A stretch of DNA of 64,000 bases, from contig NC_090320.1 of the NCBI RefSeq assembly GCF_040869045.1, positions 247,938,978-248,002,977 on the forward strand, read 5' to 3'. Position numbers and translations under genes: made by a program. The notes below the pieces were generated by a model. The model saw only the letters and a program-made list of their open reading frames with translations, was not told the origin of the DNA and did not search any database. Source of the DNA: Eurosta solidaginis. Lineage: Eukaryota > Arthropoda > Insecta > Diptera > Tephritidae. How positions within the stretch are numbered: position 1 is the first letter of the stretch; each line of letters begins with the position of its first letter. This document shows, in pieces, positions 1 through 12,759 of the stretch.

Positions 1-170
1 TTTATGTAGATACATAAAGATTGAATTATTGATGTGAATGTTTGTAGTTTACAGTCTCTCGCGCGCGCATAGGCGTATAAGTAAATGCATCCGTGTGTGA
101 CATCTCTCTGGGCTGCCTTATATATGTGTATACTTGATTTGATTATTAACTTAAATACTGCTTGGCATAA
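1..170. other. Unassigned left flank
   Basis: AT-rich sequence with a short CG-alternating run near 60-68. No open frame or repeat is recognised. The 152 bp array begins abruptly near 171. Confidence 0.4.
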
Positions 171-778
171 GCAATCGGTGAAATTTGAAGCTTATAGCTG
201 TTAAAATGGGGTAGAAATTGCGAAAAGTTTCTTATCTGAACAATCGGTTGTATGAGATATATACTATATATGCAACCGATGTCTATGATTTTTTCAGACA
301 ACAATATATGCTATATACGCAAGTATTCGTTGAAATTTGAAGCTTCCAGCTGTTAAAATGGGGTAGAAATTGCGAAAAGTTTCTTATCTGAACAATCGGT
401 TGTATGAGATATATACTATATATACAACCGATCTCTATGATTTTTTCAGACAACAATATATGCTATATACGTAAGCAATCGGTGAAATTTGAAGCTTATA
501 GCTGTTAAAATGGGGTAGAAATTGCGAAAAGTTTCTTATCTGAACAATCGGTTGTATGAGATATATACTATATATAAAACCGATGTCTATGATTTTTTCA
601 GACAACAATATATGCTATATACGTAAGCAATCAGTGAAATTTGAAGCTTATAGCTGTTAAAATGGGGTAGAAATTGCGAAAAGTTTCTTATCTGAACAAT
701 CGGTTGTATGAGATATATACTATATATACAACCGATCTCTATGATTTTTTCAGACAACAATATATGCTATATAATATA
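171..778. repeat. 152-bp tandem array, first block
   Basis: Four monomers are in register: the word GAAGCTT recurs at 187, 339, 491 and 643, exactly 152 bp apart. Each monomer carries an inverted pair, ATCGGTTGTAT and ATACAACCGAT (or a near match), around an AT-rich loop of about 16 nt, so every unit can fold into a hairpin. The array is the internal part of a larger dispersed element whose other end, with a GACA/GACG microsatellite, lies at 2310-2756. The LINE at 779 interrupts it. Confidence 0.9.
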
Positions 779-1855
779 ATATAATTTATTTATTTACGGT
801 CTTTAAGACCTAGTTCAAGGTAAAAAAAAAATATATATATATATAAATAAATTGTATACATTACATGCTTAATGACTTACAGTATAAAAATAATTTTGCT
901 TTAAACTTATTAATATTTTCACAGTCTTTTATCGCATTTGGTAATTCATTGTACATTTTATAACCTATATATTCTAAAGTCTTCTTCGCGAACTCCGTTC
1001 TTACTCTAGGCAGTCTTATATTTCCGCTGCTTCTAGTTCCATAGTTATGTATTTCATGATTAAAATGTATTCTCCCGTTGAGATAATTCGGTGTTATTCC
1101 TAATTTCATATGATGTATAAATTTCAATGTGAAATAATATATCGACTGTTTTACACTGAGCCAGTTTAACATATTTAGCATTGTAGTTTTTGGTGTTCTA
1201 AGCGAACATTTTAAAATTAATCGCATTGCCTTGTTTTGTTGTATCTGCAGTTTTTTTATTTGTGTGTCATTTGCTAATAGCAGGATTGTTGGACAATAGA
1301 TAAAGTGCGGTTCAATAATTGATCGATACACTAATAATTTGTGTCGTTGACTAATATATTTACAAGTTCTGTACATAAAACCAATTTTTTTTGCAATTTT
1401 GTTTTCTAAATAACTTATGTGTTCTCCAAATCTAAGGTTTTTGTCGATCCAGACTCCTAGGTATTTGATCTTGTCTACTTGCTGAATTTCAACATTTCTT
1501 ATCTTCAGAGTAATATTGCTAAGGTTATTGGCACCCATAATGCTTTGATTTTTGCAAAATATCATACTTTTGGTTTTATCCACGTTCACTTTCAACTTTC
1601 TATGGCATAGCCATTTGTAAAGGGAGTCTAAGTCTTCTTGCATTTTCGATACCGCAAAGCCCGCACTTCTTTCACTAATGGTTATCAATGCATCATCCGC
1701 AAATAGTCGAATATTGCAATATTTCAAGCATTCTTTAATATCGTTAATATATATTGTAAACAATAGCGGTGCCAATACTGAACCTTGCGGTAGCCCAATA
1801 TGTACATCAGCAACCGGTGAAACTGCACTTCCAATTATCGTCTTCTGTTTATATA
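779..1855 (-). mobile_element. 5'-truncated non-LTR retrotransposon (LINE)
   Basis: The element reads right to left. Its 3' end is a short untranslated stretch ending in an ATAAATAA/TATAA-like tail near 779-800; its 5' end is truncated near 1855 inside the reverse transcriptase. The 152 bp array continues on both sides, so the LINE inserted into the array. Flanking AT-rich sequence makes the target duplication ambiguous. The microsatellite-like tail and the C-terminal style fit the CR1/jockey-like group, but I cannot fix the clade. Confidence 0.85.
861..1850 (-). pseudogene. LINE reverse transcriptase, C-terminal fragment
   Basis: The open frame extends to 2018, but its first ~55 residues are translated 152-bp array and not protein. 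Reverse transcriptase homology starts near 1850. Visible motifs are LPQGSVLAPLLF (RT region around motif B), FADDALI (catalytic YADD-type motif with the two aspartates kept), VDKTKSMIF, KYLGVWID and a C-terminal GTRSSGNIRLP segment typical of LINE proteins after the thumb. The stop is at 861-863. No endonuclease or fingers region remains, so this is a dead-on-arrival 5'-truncated copy. The frame is otherwise uninterrupted over about 330 residues, which suggests a fairly young insertion. Confidence 0.9.
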
Positions 1856-2756
1856 TATATAAGCAATCGGTAATATATACGTAAGCAATCGGTGAAATTT
1901 GAAGCTTATAGCTGTTAAAATGGGGTAGAAATTGCGAAAAGTTTCTTACCTGAACAATCGGTTGTATGAGATATATACTATATATACAACCGATCTCTAT
2001 GATTTTTTCAGACAACAATATATGCTATATACGTAAGTATTCGGTGAAGTTTGAAGCTTCTAGCTGTTAAAATGGGGCTAAAATTTGCGAAAATATATAT
2101 ATATATATATACTATATATATATACTATATATATATACTATATATACCACCATATATATACTATATATACCACCGATCTTTAAGGTTTTTTCAGACAACA
2201 ATATATGCTATATATGTAAGCATTCGTTGAAATTTGAAGCCTCTAGCTCTTAAAATAGGGCAGTAATTACGAAAAGTTCCTTATCTGAACAATCGGTTGT
2301 GGGGGATATATACTATATATATGACCGATCTCGTACATTTTTTCAGGCAACAATATGTGCAATATACGAAAGTATATGGTGAAGTTTGAAGCTTCAATCT
2401 GTTAAATTGGGTAAGATATTACAAAAATCCTCTTTTTCTGAAAAATCGGTTGTATGGAGGATATATGCTATAGTGGTCCGATCCGGTCGGTTCCGACAAA
2501 TGTCTAATCGGACACCCAAATACACCCGCTCACCAAATTTTAGCAAGATATCTCAAAAATTGAGGGACTAGTTTGCATACAAACAGACAGACGGACAGAC
2601 GGACATGGCTAAATCAACTCAGCTCTTCAACCTGATTATTTCGGTATACTTAATGGTGGGTCTATCTATTTTCCTTTAAGGACTTACAATTTTCGGTTTC
2701 GTGACGAAATTAATATACCATTTCATTTTCATGAAAGGTATAAAAATAGGTAGGTA
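1856..2756. repeat. 152-bp-array element, right part of first copy
   Basis: The array resumes in register (GAAGCTT at 1901 and 2053). It passes through a TA-rich stretch (2090-2165) and diverged monomers, then a terminal part with ACAGACAGACGG-type GACA/GACG microsatellite at 2580-2605 and an end reading GGTATAAAAA near 2752. Paired TA and GTCY microsatellites are the hallmark described for mini-me/DINE-1 elements of flies. A 61-codon open frame at 2386-2571 recurs at 4059-4244 with one residue changed, but it is repeat sequence and not a gene. Confidence 0.75.
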
Positions 2757-4420
2757 ATCTGTGTGAGGATGCAAAGCTTCACGTTTTTTGTGGTCTGCAT
2801 GTAAAAACTATGACTACGAATCACGTATTTCAAAAATATATGACGTAAACGTAACTATTTGATGAAATTTGATGAATTTTGAAGCTTCTAGGCGTAAAAA
2901 AGGGGTCAAAATGACAGTTTATATGAAGTATATAATATATATACCACCGATCTCTATGATTTTTTCAGACAACAATATATGCTATATACGTAAGCATTTG
3001 CTGAAATTTGAAGCATCTAGCTGTTAAAACGGGGCAGAAATTGCGCAAAGTTTCTTATCTGAACAATCGGTTGTATGAGATATATACTATGTATACCACC
3101 GATCTCAATGATTTTTTCAGACATCAATATATGCTATACACGTAAGCAATCGGTGAAATTTGAAGCTTATAGCTGTTAAAATGGGGTAGAAATTCCGAAA
3201 AGTTTCTTATCTGAACAATCGGTTGTATGAGATATATACTATATATAAAACCGATGTCTATGATTTTTTCAGACAACAATATATGCTATATACGTAAGCA
3301 ATCAGTGAAATTTGAAGCTTATAGCTGTTAAAATGGGGTAGAAATTGCGAAAAGTTTCTTATCTGAACAATCGGTTGTATGAGATATATACTATATATAC
3401 AACCGATCTCTATGATTTTTTCAGACAACAATATATGCTATATACGTAAGCAATCGGTGAAATTTGAAGCTTATAGCTGTTAAAATGGGGTAGAAATTGC
3501 GAAAAGTTTCTTACCTGAACAATCGGTTGTATGAGATATATACTATATATACAACCGATCTCTATGATTTTTTCAGACAACAATATATGCTATATACGTA
3601 AGCAATCGGTGGAATTTGAAGCTTATAGCTGTTAAAATGGGGTAGAAATTGCGAAAAGTTTCTTATCTGAACATTCGGTTGTATGAGATATATACTATAT
3701 ATACAACCGATCTCTATGATTTTTTCAGACAACAATATATGCTATATACGTAAGTATTCGGTGAAATTTGAAGCTTCTAGCTGTTAAAATGGGAGTAAAA
3801 TTTGCGAAAATATATATATATATATACTATATATATATACTATATATACCACCATATGATTTTTTCAGACAACAATATATGCTATATATGTAAGCATTCG
3901 TTGAAATTTGAAGCCTCTAGCTCTTAAAATAGGGCAGTAATTACGAAAAGTTCCTTATCTGAACAATCGGTTGTGGGGGATATATACTTATATACGACCG
4001 ATCTCATAAATTTTTTCAGGCAACAATATGTGCAATATACGAAAGTATATGGTGAAGTTTGAAGCTTCAATCTGTTAAATTGGGTAAGATATTACAAAAA
4101 TCCTCTTTTTCTGAAAAATCGGTTGTATGGAGGATATATGCTATAGTGGTCCGATCCGGTCGGTTCCGACAAATGTCTAATCGGACACCCAAATACACCC
4201 GCTCACCAAATTTTATCAAGATATCTCAAAAATTGAGGGACTAGTTTGCATACAAACAGACAGACGGACAGACGGACATGGCTAAATCAACTCAGCTCTT
4301 CAACCTGATTATTTCGGTATACTTAATGGTGGGTCCATCTATTTTCCTTTAAGGACTTACAATTTTCGGTTTCGTGACGAAAATAATATACCATTTCATT
4401 TTCATGAAAGGTATAAAAAC
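2757..4420. mobile_element. Second copy of the 152-bp-array element
   Basis: A head-to-tail second copy follows the first. It begins with a unique-looking segment (2757-2930), then about six 152 bp monomers (3000-3800), a TA-rich run (3810-3850) and the same terminal part with GACA/GACG microsatellite at 4255-4280, ending in GGTATAAAAA near 4418. Its right ~650 bp is nearly identical to the right part of the first copy, offset by exactly 1673 bp. Confidence 0.75.
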
Positions 4421-4424
4421 GTAC

Positions 4425-7400
4425 TTTTTATACTCAGTTGAGCAGAGCTCACAGAGTATATTAAGTTTGATTGGATAACGGTTGGTTGTACATATATAAA
4501 GGAATCGAGATGGATATAGACTTCCATATATCAAAATAATCAGGATCGAAAAAAAATTTGATTGAGCCATGTCCGTCCGTCCGTCCGTCCGTTAACACGA
4601 TAACTTGAGTAAATTTTGAGGTATCTTGATGAAATTTGGTATGTATGTTCCTGAGCACTCATCTCAGATCGCTATTTAAAATGAACGATATCGGACTATA
4701 ACCACGCCCACTTTTTCGATATCGAAAATTTCGAAAAATCGAAAAAATGCGATAATTCATTGCCAAAGGCGGCTAAAGCGATGAAACTTGGTAGATGGGT
4801 TGACGTTATGACGCAGAATAGAAAATTAGTAAGATTTTGGACAATGGGCGTGGCACCGCCCACTTTTACAAGAAGGTAATTTAAAAGTTTTGCAAGCTGT
4901 AATTTGGCAGTCGTTGAAGATATCATGATGAAATTTGGCAGGAACGTTACTACTATTACTATATATGTGCTAAATAAAAATTAGCAAAATTGGATGAAGA
5001 ACACGCCCACTTTTTAAAAAATTTTTTTTTTAAATTCAAATTTTAACAAAAAATTTAATATCTTTACTGTATATAAGTAAATTAAGTCAAAATTCAACTC
5101 CAGTAATGACATGATGCAACAAAATACAAAAATAAAAGAAAATTTCAAAATGGGTGTGGCTCCGCCCATTTTCATTTAGTTTGTCTAGAATACTTTTAAT
5201 GCCATAAGTCGAACAAAAATTTACCAATCCTTCTCAACTTTGGTAGGAGCATAGATTCTCTGACGCTAACTGTTCTCTGTGAAAATGGGCGAAATCGGTG
5301 GAAGCCACGCCCAGTTTTTATACACAGTCCACCGTCTGTCCTTCCGCTCGGCCGTTAACACAATAACTTGAGCAAAAACCGATATATCTTTACTAAACTT
5401 AGCCCACGTACTTATCTGAACTCACTTTATCTTGGTATAAAAAATGGCCGAAATCCGACCATAACCACGCCCACCTACTATATTATGTAGAAGAAAATGA
5501 AAAAGTTCTACAAGGCAAAATCAACAGCCCTTGGAATCTTGGCAGGAATACTGTTAGTGGTATTGCATATATAAATAAATTAGCAGTACCCGACAGATGA
5601 TTTTCTGGATCACCTGGTCCACATTTTGGTCGATATCGCGAGAACTCCTTCACATATACATCTAAGGGCCACTCGCTTTTAAAACCCTCATTAATACTTT
5701 TAATTTGATATCCATATCGTACAAACACATTCTAGAGTCACCCTGGCCCACCCTAATGGCGATATCTCGAAAAGGCGTCCACCTATAGACCTAATGCCCA
5801 TTCCCTCTTAAAATGCTCAGTAACACCTTTCGTTTGATACCCATATCGTACAAACATTCTAGAGTCACCCCTGGCCCACCCTATTGGCGATATCTCGAAA
5901 AGGCGTCCACCTATATACCTAATGTCCACTCCCTCTTAAAATGCTCAGTAACACCTTTCGTTTGATACCCATATCGTACAAACATTCTAGAGTCACCCCT
6001 GGCCCACCCTAATGGCGATATCTCGAAAAGGCGTCCACCTATTGACCTAATGCCCACTCCCTCTTAAAATGCTCAGTAACACCTTTCGTTTGATACCCAT
6101 ATCGTACAAACATTCTAGAGTCACCCCTGGCCCACCCTAATGGCGATATCTCGAAAAGACGTCCACCTATAGACCTAATGCCCACTCCCTCTTAAAATGC
6201 TCAGTAACACCTTTCGTTTGATACTCATATCGTACAAACATTCTAGAGTCACCCTTGGTCCACCTTTATGGCGATATCTCGAAAAGGCGTCCACCTATAG
6301 AACTAAGGATTACTCCCTTTTAAAATACTCATTACCACCTTTCATTTGATACCCATATCGTACAAACACATTCTAGAGTCACCCTGGCCCACCCTAATGG
6401 CGATATCTCGAAAAGGCGTCCACCTATAGACCTAATGCCCACTCCCTCTTAAAATGCTCAGTAACACCTTTCGTTTGATACCCATATCGTACAAACATTC
6501 TAGAGTCACCCCTGGCCCACCCTAATGACGATATCTCGAAAAGGCGTCCACCTATAGACCTAATGCCCACTCCCTCTTAAAATGCTCAGTAACACCTTTC
6601 GTTTGATACCCATATCGTACAAACATTCTAGAGTCACCCTTGGTCCACCTTTATGGCGATATCTCGAAAAGGCGTCCACCTATAGAACTAAGGATTACTC
6701 CCTTTTAAAATACTCATTACCACCTTTGATTTGATACCCATATCGTACAAAAAGATTCTAGAGTCACCCCTGGCCCACCCTAATGGCGATATCTCGAAAA
6801 GGCGTCCACCTATAGACCTAATGCCCACTCCCTCTTAAAATGCTCAGTAACACCTTTCGTTTGATACCCATATCGTACAAACATTCTAGAGTCACCCCTG
6901 GCCCACCCTAATGGCGATATCTCGAAAAGGCGTCCACCTATAGACCTAATGCTCACTCCCTCTTAAAATGCTCAGTAACACCTTTCGTTTGATACCCATA
7001 TCGTACAAACACATTCTAGAGTCACCCCTGGCCCACCCTAATGACGATATCTCGAAAAGGCGTCCACCTATAGACCTCATGCCCACTCCCTCTTAAAATG
7101 CTCAGTAGCACCTTTCGTTTGATACCCATATCGTACAAACATTCTGGAGTCACCCTTGGTCCACCTTTATGGCGATATCTCGAAAAGGCGTCCACCTATA
7201 GAACTAAGGATTACTCCCTTTTAAAATACTCATTACCATCTTTCATTTGATACCCATATCATACAAACACATTCTAGAGTCACCCCTGGCCCACCCTAAT
7301 GGCGACATTTCGAAAAGGCGTCCACCTATAGGCCTAATGCCCACTCCCTCTTAAAATGCTCAGTAACACCTTTCATTTGATTCCGATATCGTACAACTAG

Positions 7401-7901
7401 AGACACCCCTGGTCCACCTTTATGGCGATATCTCGAAACAGCGTCCACCTATGGAACTAAGGATCACTCCTTTTCAAAATACCCATTAACAGCTTTCATT
7501 TGATACCCATATCGTACAAACATATTCTAGAGTCACCCCTGGTCCACCTTTATGGCGATTTCTCGAAAAGGCGTTCACCTATAGAACTAAAGCCCATTCC
7601 CTTTTAAAATACTCATTATCACCTTTCGTTTGATACCCATATCGTACAAACACATTCTAGAGTCAGCCCTGTCCACCTTTATGGCGATATCCCTAAATGG
7701 CGTCCATCCATAGAACTATGGCCTACTCTCTCTTAAAATACTCTTTAATACCTTCCATTTGATACACATGTCATACAACCACATTCCAGGGTTACCCTAG
7801 GTTCATTTTCCTACATGGTGATTTTCCTTATTTTGTCTCCATAGCTCTCAACTGAGTATGTAATGTTCGGTTACACCCGAACTTAGCCTTCCTTACTTGT
7901 T
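4425..7901 (+). mobile_element. HINE/DINE-1-like element A (Helentron-associated)
   Basis: Non-autonomous element, 5' end on the left. The 5' subterminal repeat TACTCAGTTGAG is at 4431-4442. A GTCC microsatellite lies at 4570-4592, then blocks containing ACCACGCCCAC, an internal ~128 bp tandem array, and the matching 3' subterminal repeat CTCAACTGAGTA at 7847-7858. The 3' hairpin GTTCGG-TTACAC-CCGAAC is at 7865-7882, and the element ends ...CCTTACTTGT. It has no coding capacity; open frames inside are incidental. Compared with element F, part of the segment before the array is deleted near 5475. The class assignment rests on architecture known from published fly elements. Confidence 0.8.
5600..7790 (+). 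repeat. ~128-bp internal tandem array of element A (about 17 units)
   Basis: The word ATTCTAGAG recurs at 5729, 5856, 5984, 6112, 6240 and 6370, a spacing of 127-130 bp. Two monomer types are visible. One reads GACCTAATGCCCACTCCC with CTCAGTAACACC; the other reads GAACTAAGGATTACTCCC with CTCATTACCACC. They are interspersed and the right end is more diverged. Confidence 0.9.
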
Positions 7902-8689
7902 TACAATAATGTTTTAGAGCATTTTCTTAAAATTGTTTATTGTGCCTAAGGGGGTAAAGCTCGAAGTAAGGAGTTATGCGAAGGGATTGATATAACTGTT
8001 CTCCCCCGGATGCCCTCATAGCGAATCATGCCTTCTATTTATTTTCCGGGTTCTTTGAACAAAAAGAAATAATAAGCTAAACTTATATTTTTGAAACTAA
8101 AAAGTAAAAGTTCTTAGCTCGTGTCATGTTCTTTTAACGACAAAGTTCAAAAAGAGGTTTCAATAACATTCCAAAAACGATTAAAGTAAAAACTAAAATA
8201 AGGCTCAAAAACTCATATGAAGTGAATCAAAACACCCTTGACGTTCATCAGTTGAGGAGTCGTCTTGGACTTCTTTTTATGATCCCTTTCAGCGCTCCGA
8301 AGACAACTCGTTTTTTTTCTTTTTGGTCAAGAAAGATGCTTCAGAAAAGTGTCAGAGAAAGGTTCAAATATTGCTCCAAAATCAAACAAAATGGAGTCTG
8401 CGAACAATGGTGATTTCTGAGGGAGTTTTCTTTCCTACTTTAAGTTAGTTATGAGTCAGAACTATATCGATATATTTAGGAAGCCACTTTGTGAAGATTT
8501 CAGCTTCATTTTTGGTGCATAGGACTTTCGGGACTGTTAAAGTTGAGCTCGAGAGATTATAACAGTGACTTTGGTAACGGTACTAAACTTAAACTACTAA
8601 AATTAGATCGGGAGCTATTTGGAATGAATTTCATCCCGTATGTTATCAGCAAATAATCTTTTCGGCATACCTTCGAAACAATTTCGGTA
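7902..8689. other. Unassigned interval
   Basis: No repeat seen elsewhere in the window and no convincing coding frame. A 63-codon frame at 8222-8413 has no recognisable motif. Confidence 0.3.
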
Positions 8690-9560
8690 TATTTTTTCCA
8701 TAATCTCGGGACTGCGATTTCCCGCCCATTCGATATAGTTTCGAGACAATTTGAAGATATTTTAGATCATTTCAAGGTATATTCCCAAAATGTTTGAAAT
8801 TTTTCAGTAGTTAACCTGAAAATAATTCCGATAATTTCGAAAATGATCTAGAAAATAACCCGTCCCAGAAGGCAGCAAGAAAATATGTACGAAATGATCC
8901 TAAAAGTAATATCGGAGTAAACTGGCAACTGGTGCAAAGTGTCACCAAGTGACGTCGAAAGCATTCCGAAATAGCTCAAATCACGAAAAGGACCAATGAA
9001 TAAACCCAATGCTTTTCATAAATAGTCCATAAGTGACTACTAACAACCTCGAAATTATCCTGAAATTATGAGGAGGTGAAACGAAGTTTCGAGGAAAAGA
9101 ATACGCTCGACATGATTTCGAAATAGTACCACAGTAATACCGCAATGATACCGAAAACAATACAAAAATAATCACAAAACAACCTCCAAATAATCGAAAA
9201 TAATTTAAAAATGATCTTGACATGATCCCCGAAACAGCCTCGTACCTAAAATAGTCCCATAATAATATCAAAAACATGTTTTCAAAATGGCACGAAATTG
9301 ATAGGAAGTATATTCCAGATCGAATCAGGAAAAGGTCTCAACTAATCGCAACAAAAATGATCCCAAGATGATCCTGAAATGGTTCCCGAAAATATTCTTA
9401 GATGATAACAAAATTATCAAAAACCAATTTCCAAATACTTCCGCAGATGCCCGTAAGCAATGCACGTAGTTCCAGGACAAAATTCATCGTGTTCAGTAAT
9501 TAACCCTACACGAACTTTCAATAAAATCGGTTATCAAAATTGTAACAATAGTACCAGTCT
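8690..9560. repeat. Decayed short-period minisatellite
   Basis: The interval is built of degenerate 10-14 bp phrases related to ATGATCCCGAAAT and CCGAAAATAAT, with no constant unit length. This looks like an old minisatellite eroded by point changes. The 98-codon minus-strand frame at 8981-9277 is a by-product. Confidence 0.5.
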
Positions 9561-10668
9561 CAAAAACAATACCGAAATTCTCCGAGAACATTGTTCTAAT
9601 AATATATAAACAACACGCAGTAAGAGAACAAATCTTATTTGTTCAGTAATTATCTCTTACTCACCCAACAGAGTTTCCAAACTAGAACTGAGTTGTGTAT
9701 ATTTAAACATCACAAAAGATTCGTATCTTCGCATACTCTGATCTGCAGTACTCAAAGATCTATGTAGTAAAACATCAAAGCATTTAATGTAGCAGCCCCT
9801 TGCAATGACTATATAGTTGTTGTAAGTTTTGTTGTAAGTCAGTTCAGTAGATATTTTATTTTGGCGCGCGCTCCGATTAAACGGTGCAAATGTTGCACTC
9901 GAAAAAAGTTAACTCGACATTTTGACCCAGTTTACTTGGTTCGGTCTGCTATGCTCACTGACGGAGTTTACTGTATGTTTAGCGTTTGTGCTATATAAAA
10001 TGATGCCTATAGTAACCCGTGTGTTCGTGTGATGTGCCACATGCCATAAATTTGTTTTTAAATAAAGCTGCGCTTTGCACTTTTTGGTTTTGGCAACACT
10101 ACGCCGCGTATTTTTGGTGATAAAATAGGATTTTTGTATTTTTGGTTGCAGAGCATACATTTCCTACCAGCTGTGGTAAGTGGTGAATGTGACCTACTAG
10201 AGGTTTTGTGAAGCTTGCTTCACACTATTTTTCGTCCTTGCAATGTCTCTATGTTAATATTGTCTCTGGTATTTATAAGGTGTTCATAGTTTTTCTGTTT
10301 AATGGGCAATTTCGAAATTTTTTATGGTTAGAGATAATGTTTAACGATATTATTTAGTTTATGGTGTGATTGATGGAATTAGGCTAATGAGAACTATCTT
10401 CTACTGAGATGTTACCTTGATAGCAGGTTAGGTTGAATTCGTCTGTGAAGGGTTGTTGAGAGGGTCCCCAAAAACAGCCGTTATCAATCCCTCCCAAAAC
10501 AACATTTTACGATAACGCGAGACCGAATTTTGTTGAATTTTTGTTTAAGCAAATGCACTCTTAAGTCCATGTGCATCTCGTAACCAAAATTACGGAGACA
10601 TTTTGAGAGGTGATTGAAAGAAACTGAACTTCAAATTGTGTGCAGATTCAGTTTATGTTCAATTTTTA
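9561..10668. other. Unassigned interval with one 83-codon frame
   Basis: Apparently unique DNA. A minus-strand frame at 9909-10160 encodes a basic, unrecognised 83-residue peptide; nothing else supports it as a gene. The promoter-like CG-rich word GGCGCGCGCTCCG is at 9863-9875. Confidence 0.3.
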
Positions 10669-11904
10669 TTTTTATACTCAGCTGAGCAGAGCTCACAGAG
10701 TATATTAACTTTGTTCGCATAACGGTAATCCGTAACGGCATAAACTAATCGAGATAGATATATACTTCTATATATCAAAATGATCTGGGTGAAAAAAGAA
10801 ATTCATTTAGCCATGTCCGTCCGTCCGTCCGTCTGTCCGTCACGCCCACTTTAAAATTTTTTTTTTTTTTTAAGTCAAATCTTAACAAAAAAATTAATAT
10901 CTTTACAGTGTAAAAGTAAATTATGTCAACATTCGACTCCAGTAATGATATGGTGCAACAAAATACAAAGATAAAAGAAAATTTCAAAATGGGCGTAACT
11001 CCGCCCTTTTTCATTTAATTCGTCTCGAATACTTTTAATGCCATAAGTAGAACAAAAATTTACCAATCCTTGTGAAATTTGGTAGGGGCATAGATTCTAT
11101 GATGATATCTGTTTTATGTGAAAACGGGCGAAATCGGTTGAAGCCACGCCCAGTTTTTATACACAGTCGACCGCCTGTCCTTCCGCTTGGCGGTTAACAC
11201 GATAACTTGAGCAAAAATCGATATATCTTTACTAAACTTAGTTCACGTACTTATCTGAAATTACTTTATCTTGGTATAAAATATGGCCGAAATCCGACCA
11301 TCGAATCCGATATCGAAAATTACGAAAAGTGAAAAAAAATGCCATAATTCTGTACCAAATATGAAAAAAGAGATGAAACATGGTAATGTGATTGGTTTAT
11401 TGACGCAAAATATAACTTTAGAAAAAACTTTGTAAAAAGGGCGAAATCAAAAGCCCGTGGAATCTTGGCAGGAATACTGTTCGTGGTATGACATATACAA
11501 ATAAATTAGCGGTACCCGACAGAAGATGTTCTGTGTCAACCTGGTCCACATTTTGGTCGATATCTCGAAAACGCCTTCACATATACAACTAAGGGCTACT
11601 CCCTTTTAAGCCCCTCATTAATACTTTTAATTTGATACCTATATGGTACAAACACATTCTAGAGTCACCCCTGGTCCACCCTTATTGCGATATCTCGAAA
11701 AGGCGTCCACCTATAGAACTAAGGCCCACTACGTTTTAAATAATCATTAACACCTTTAATTTGATCCACATGTCATATAAACACATTCCAGGGTTACCCT
11801 AGCTTCATTTTGCTAAATGGTGATTTGCCCTTATTTTGTCTCCAAAGCTCTCAGCTGAGTATGTAATGTTCGGTTACACCCGAACTTAGCCTTCCTTACT
11901 TGTT
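10669..11904 (+). mobile_element. HINE/DINE-1-like element B, second subtype
   Basis: The 5' subterminal repeat TACTCAGCTGAG is at 10675-10686, a GTCC/GTCT microsatellite at 10816-10838, and the 3' repeat CTCAGCTGAGTA at 11850-11861. It is followed by the hairpin GTTCGG...CCGAAC and the end CCTTACTTGT. The sequence after the 5' repeat (CATAACGGTAATCCG...) marks a subtype shared with element H. The internal ~128 bp array is reduced to about two units (11535-11800). Confidence 0.8.
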
Positions 11905-12545
11905 TTCCTTTAAAAACAATACTGATGGACAACAAGGCTATCCTCCAAGTAGAAGAACAATAGAAGTCTAGCCAGCCGGTGCTTTCGCTCAAGCAGAGAG
12001 AAAATAGGCTAAGATTCGGTATCACAGATGGCAACCTGTAAACGTCAACATCGGGGTCAGTTCGAGCGTCTGATGTTAGATTACGAAGGGGGTGGCGCGG
12101 AATGCCCAAGCCGCTTCAGATAACCACCTCAGAGAGGATGGACATAGACATTTACTTAATGCAGGAGCTAAAGGTGTGAAGCTCAAAGATTTTATGACTG
12201 CATACCACATTTTACAACCTCTTTTAAAGTCATGGATAGGCTAAGCTAAATCCGTGTATCTTTGTGATGAATACTTTAAACCGAAATTTTATTTGTACAT
12301 ACTTTCAGTACTTAAGGAGGTCCTTAAGGAGCTTTGCCGGTTGACTCCCAGGATTTTTCAGCAAGATAATAAAACGTAGTTGGACCAAAATCACCCTGTC
12401 GGATCATCGTATGATATTTTTGGATATTAGCTAAAGACACACTAAGCGGCCCTTCACTACGCAGCAAAATGTTCTTTGCATACATTCTTATGGAGCACTT
12501 TACACCTAGCGGCAGCAGCACTGCCCCTGCTGTCTAAGTTAAACA
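11905..12545. other. Unassigned interval
   Basis: Somewhat GC-richer than its surroundings and possibly an old retroelement remnant, but I see no domain in the 92-codon frame 11831-12109 (which overlaps element B) or the 65-codon frame 12324-12521. Confidence 0.25.
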
Positions 12546-12755
12546 AGTTACTTACTTACTTACTTAATTGGCGCTTAATCGTTTAAAAGGTTATGGCCGT
12601 CCAACAAGGCACGCCAGTCGCTCCTTCTCTCTGCCAACCGGCGCCAAATTGGTCACACCAAGGGCGTTTAAATCGTTTTCCACCTGGTTTTTCCAACGGA
12701 GTGGGGGCTGCACTCTACCTCTGCTTCCATAGGCGGGTTCCGATAGAAGCAATTA
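12546..12755 (-). mobile_element. LINE 3' end fragment with GTAA tail
   Basis: Read on the minus strand this matches the end of the LINE at 23576-24060: a coding tail ending with the ACGG-CATAA...GTTTAAACG-type phrase, then a TAAGTAAG microsatellite tail (CTTACTTACTTAC at 12551-12563 on the plus strand). The protein remnant corresponds to the segment after the RT thumb (SRARGR...NQVEND-type). Frameshifts are present, and only about 200 bp remain. Confidence 0.65.
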
Positions 12756-12759
12756 AACG

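Noticed and set aside
2386..4244. Conserved 61-codon frame present twice
   Set aside because: It lies in duplicated transposon ends; the conservation is that of a recent DNA duplication.
4349..4926. Several minus-strand frames of 65-76 codons
   Set aside because: They recur in every HINE copy (e.g. 25822-26046, 41038-41569) with shifted frames; not under coding constraint.
5600..7790. Regular arrays as CRISPR
   Set aside because: Whole 128 bp monomers repeat with no unique spacers, and the context is a eukaryotic transposon.
9909..10160. 83-codon minus-strand gene
   Set aside because: No motif, no splice or poly(A) context, and length within chance for the region.
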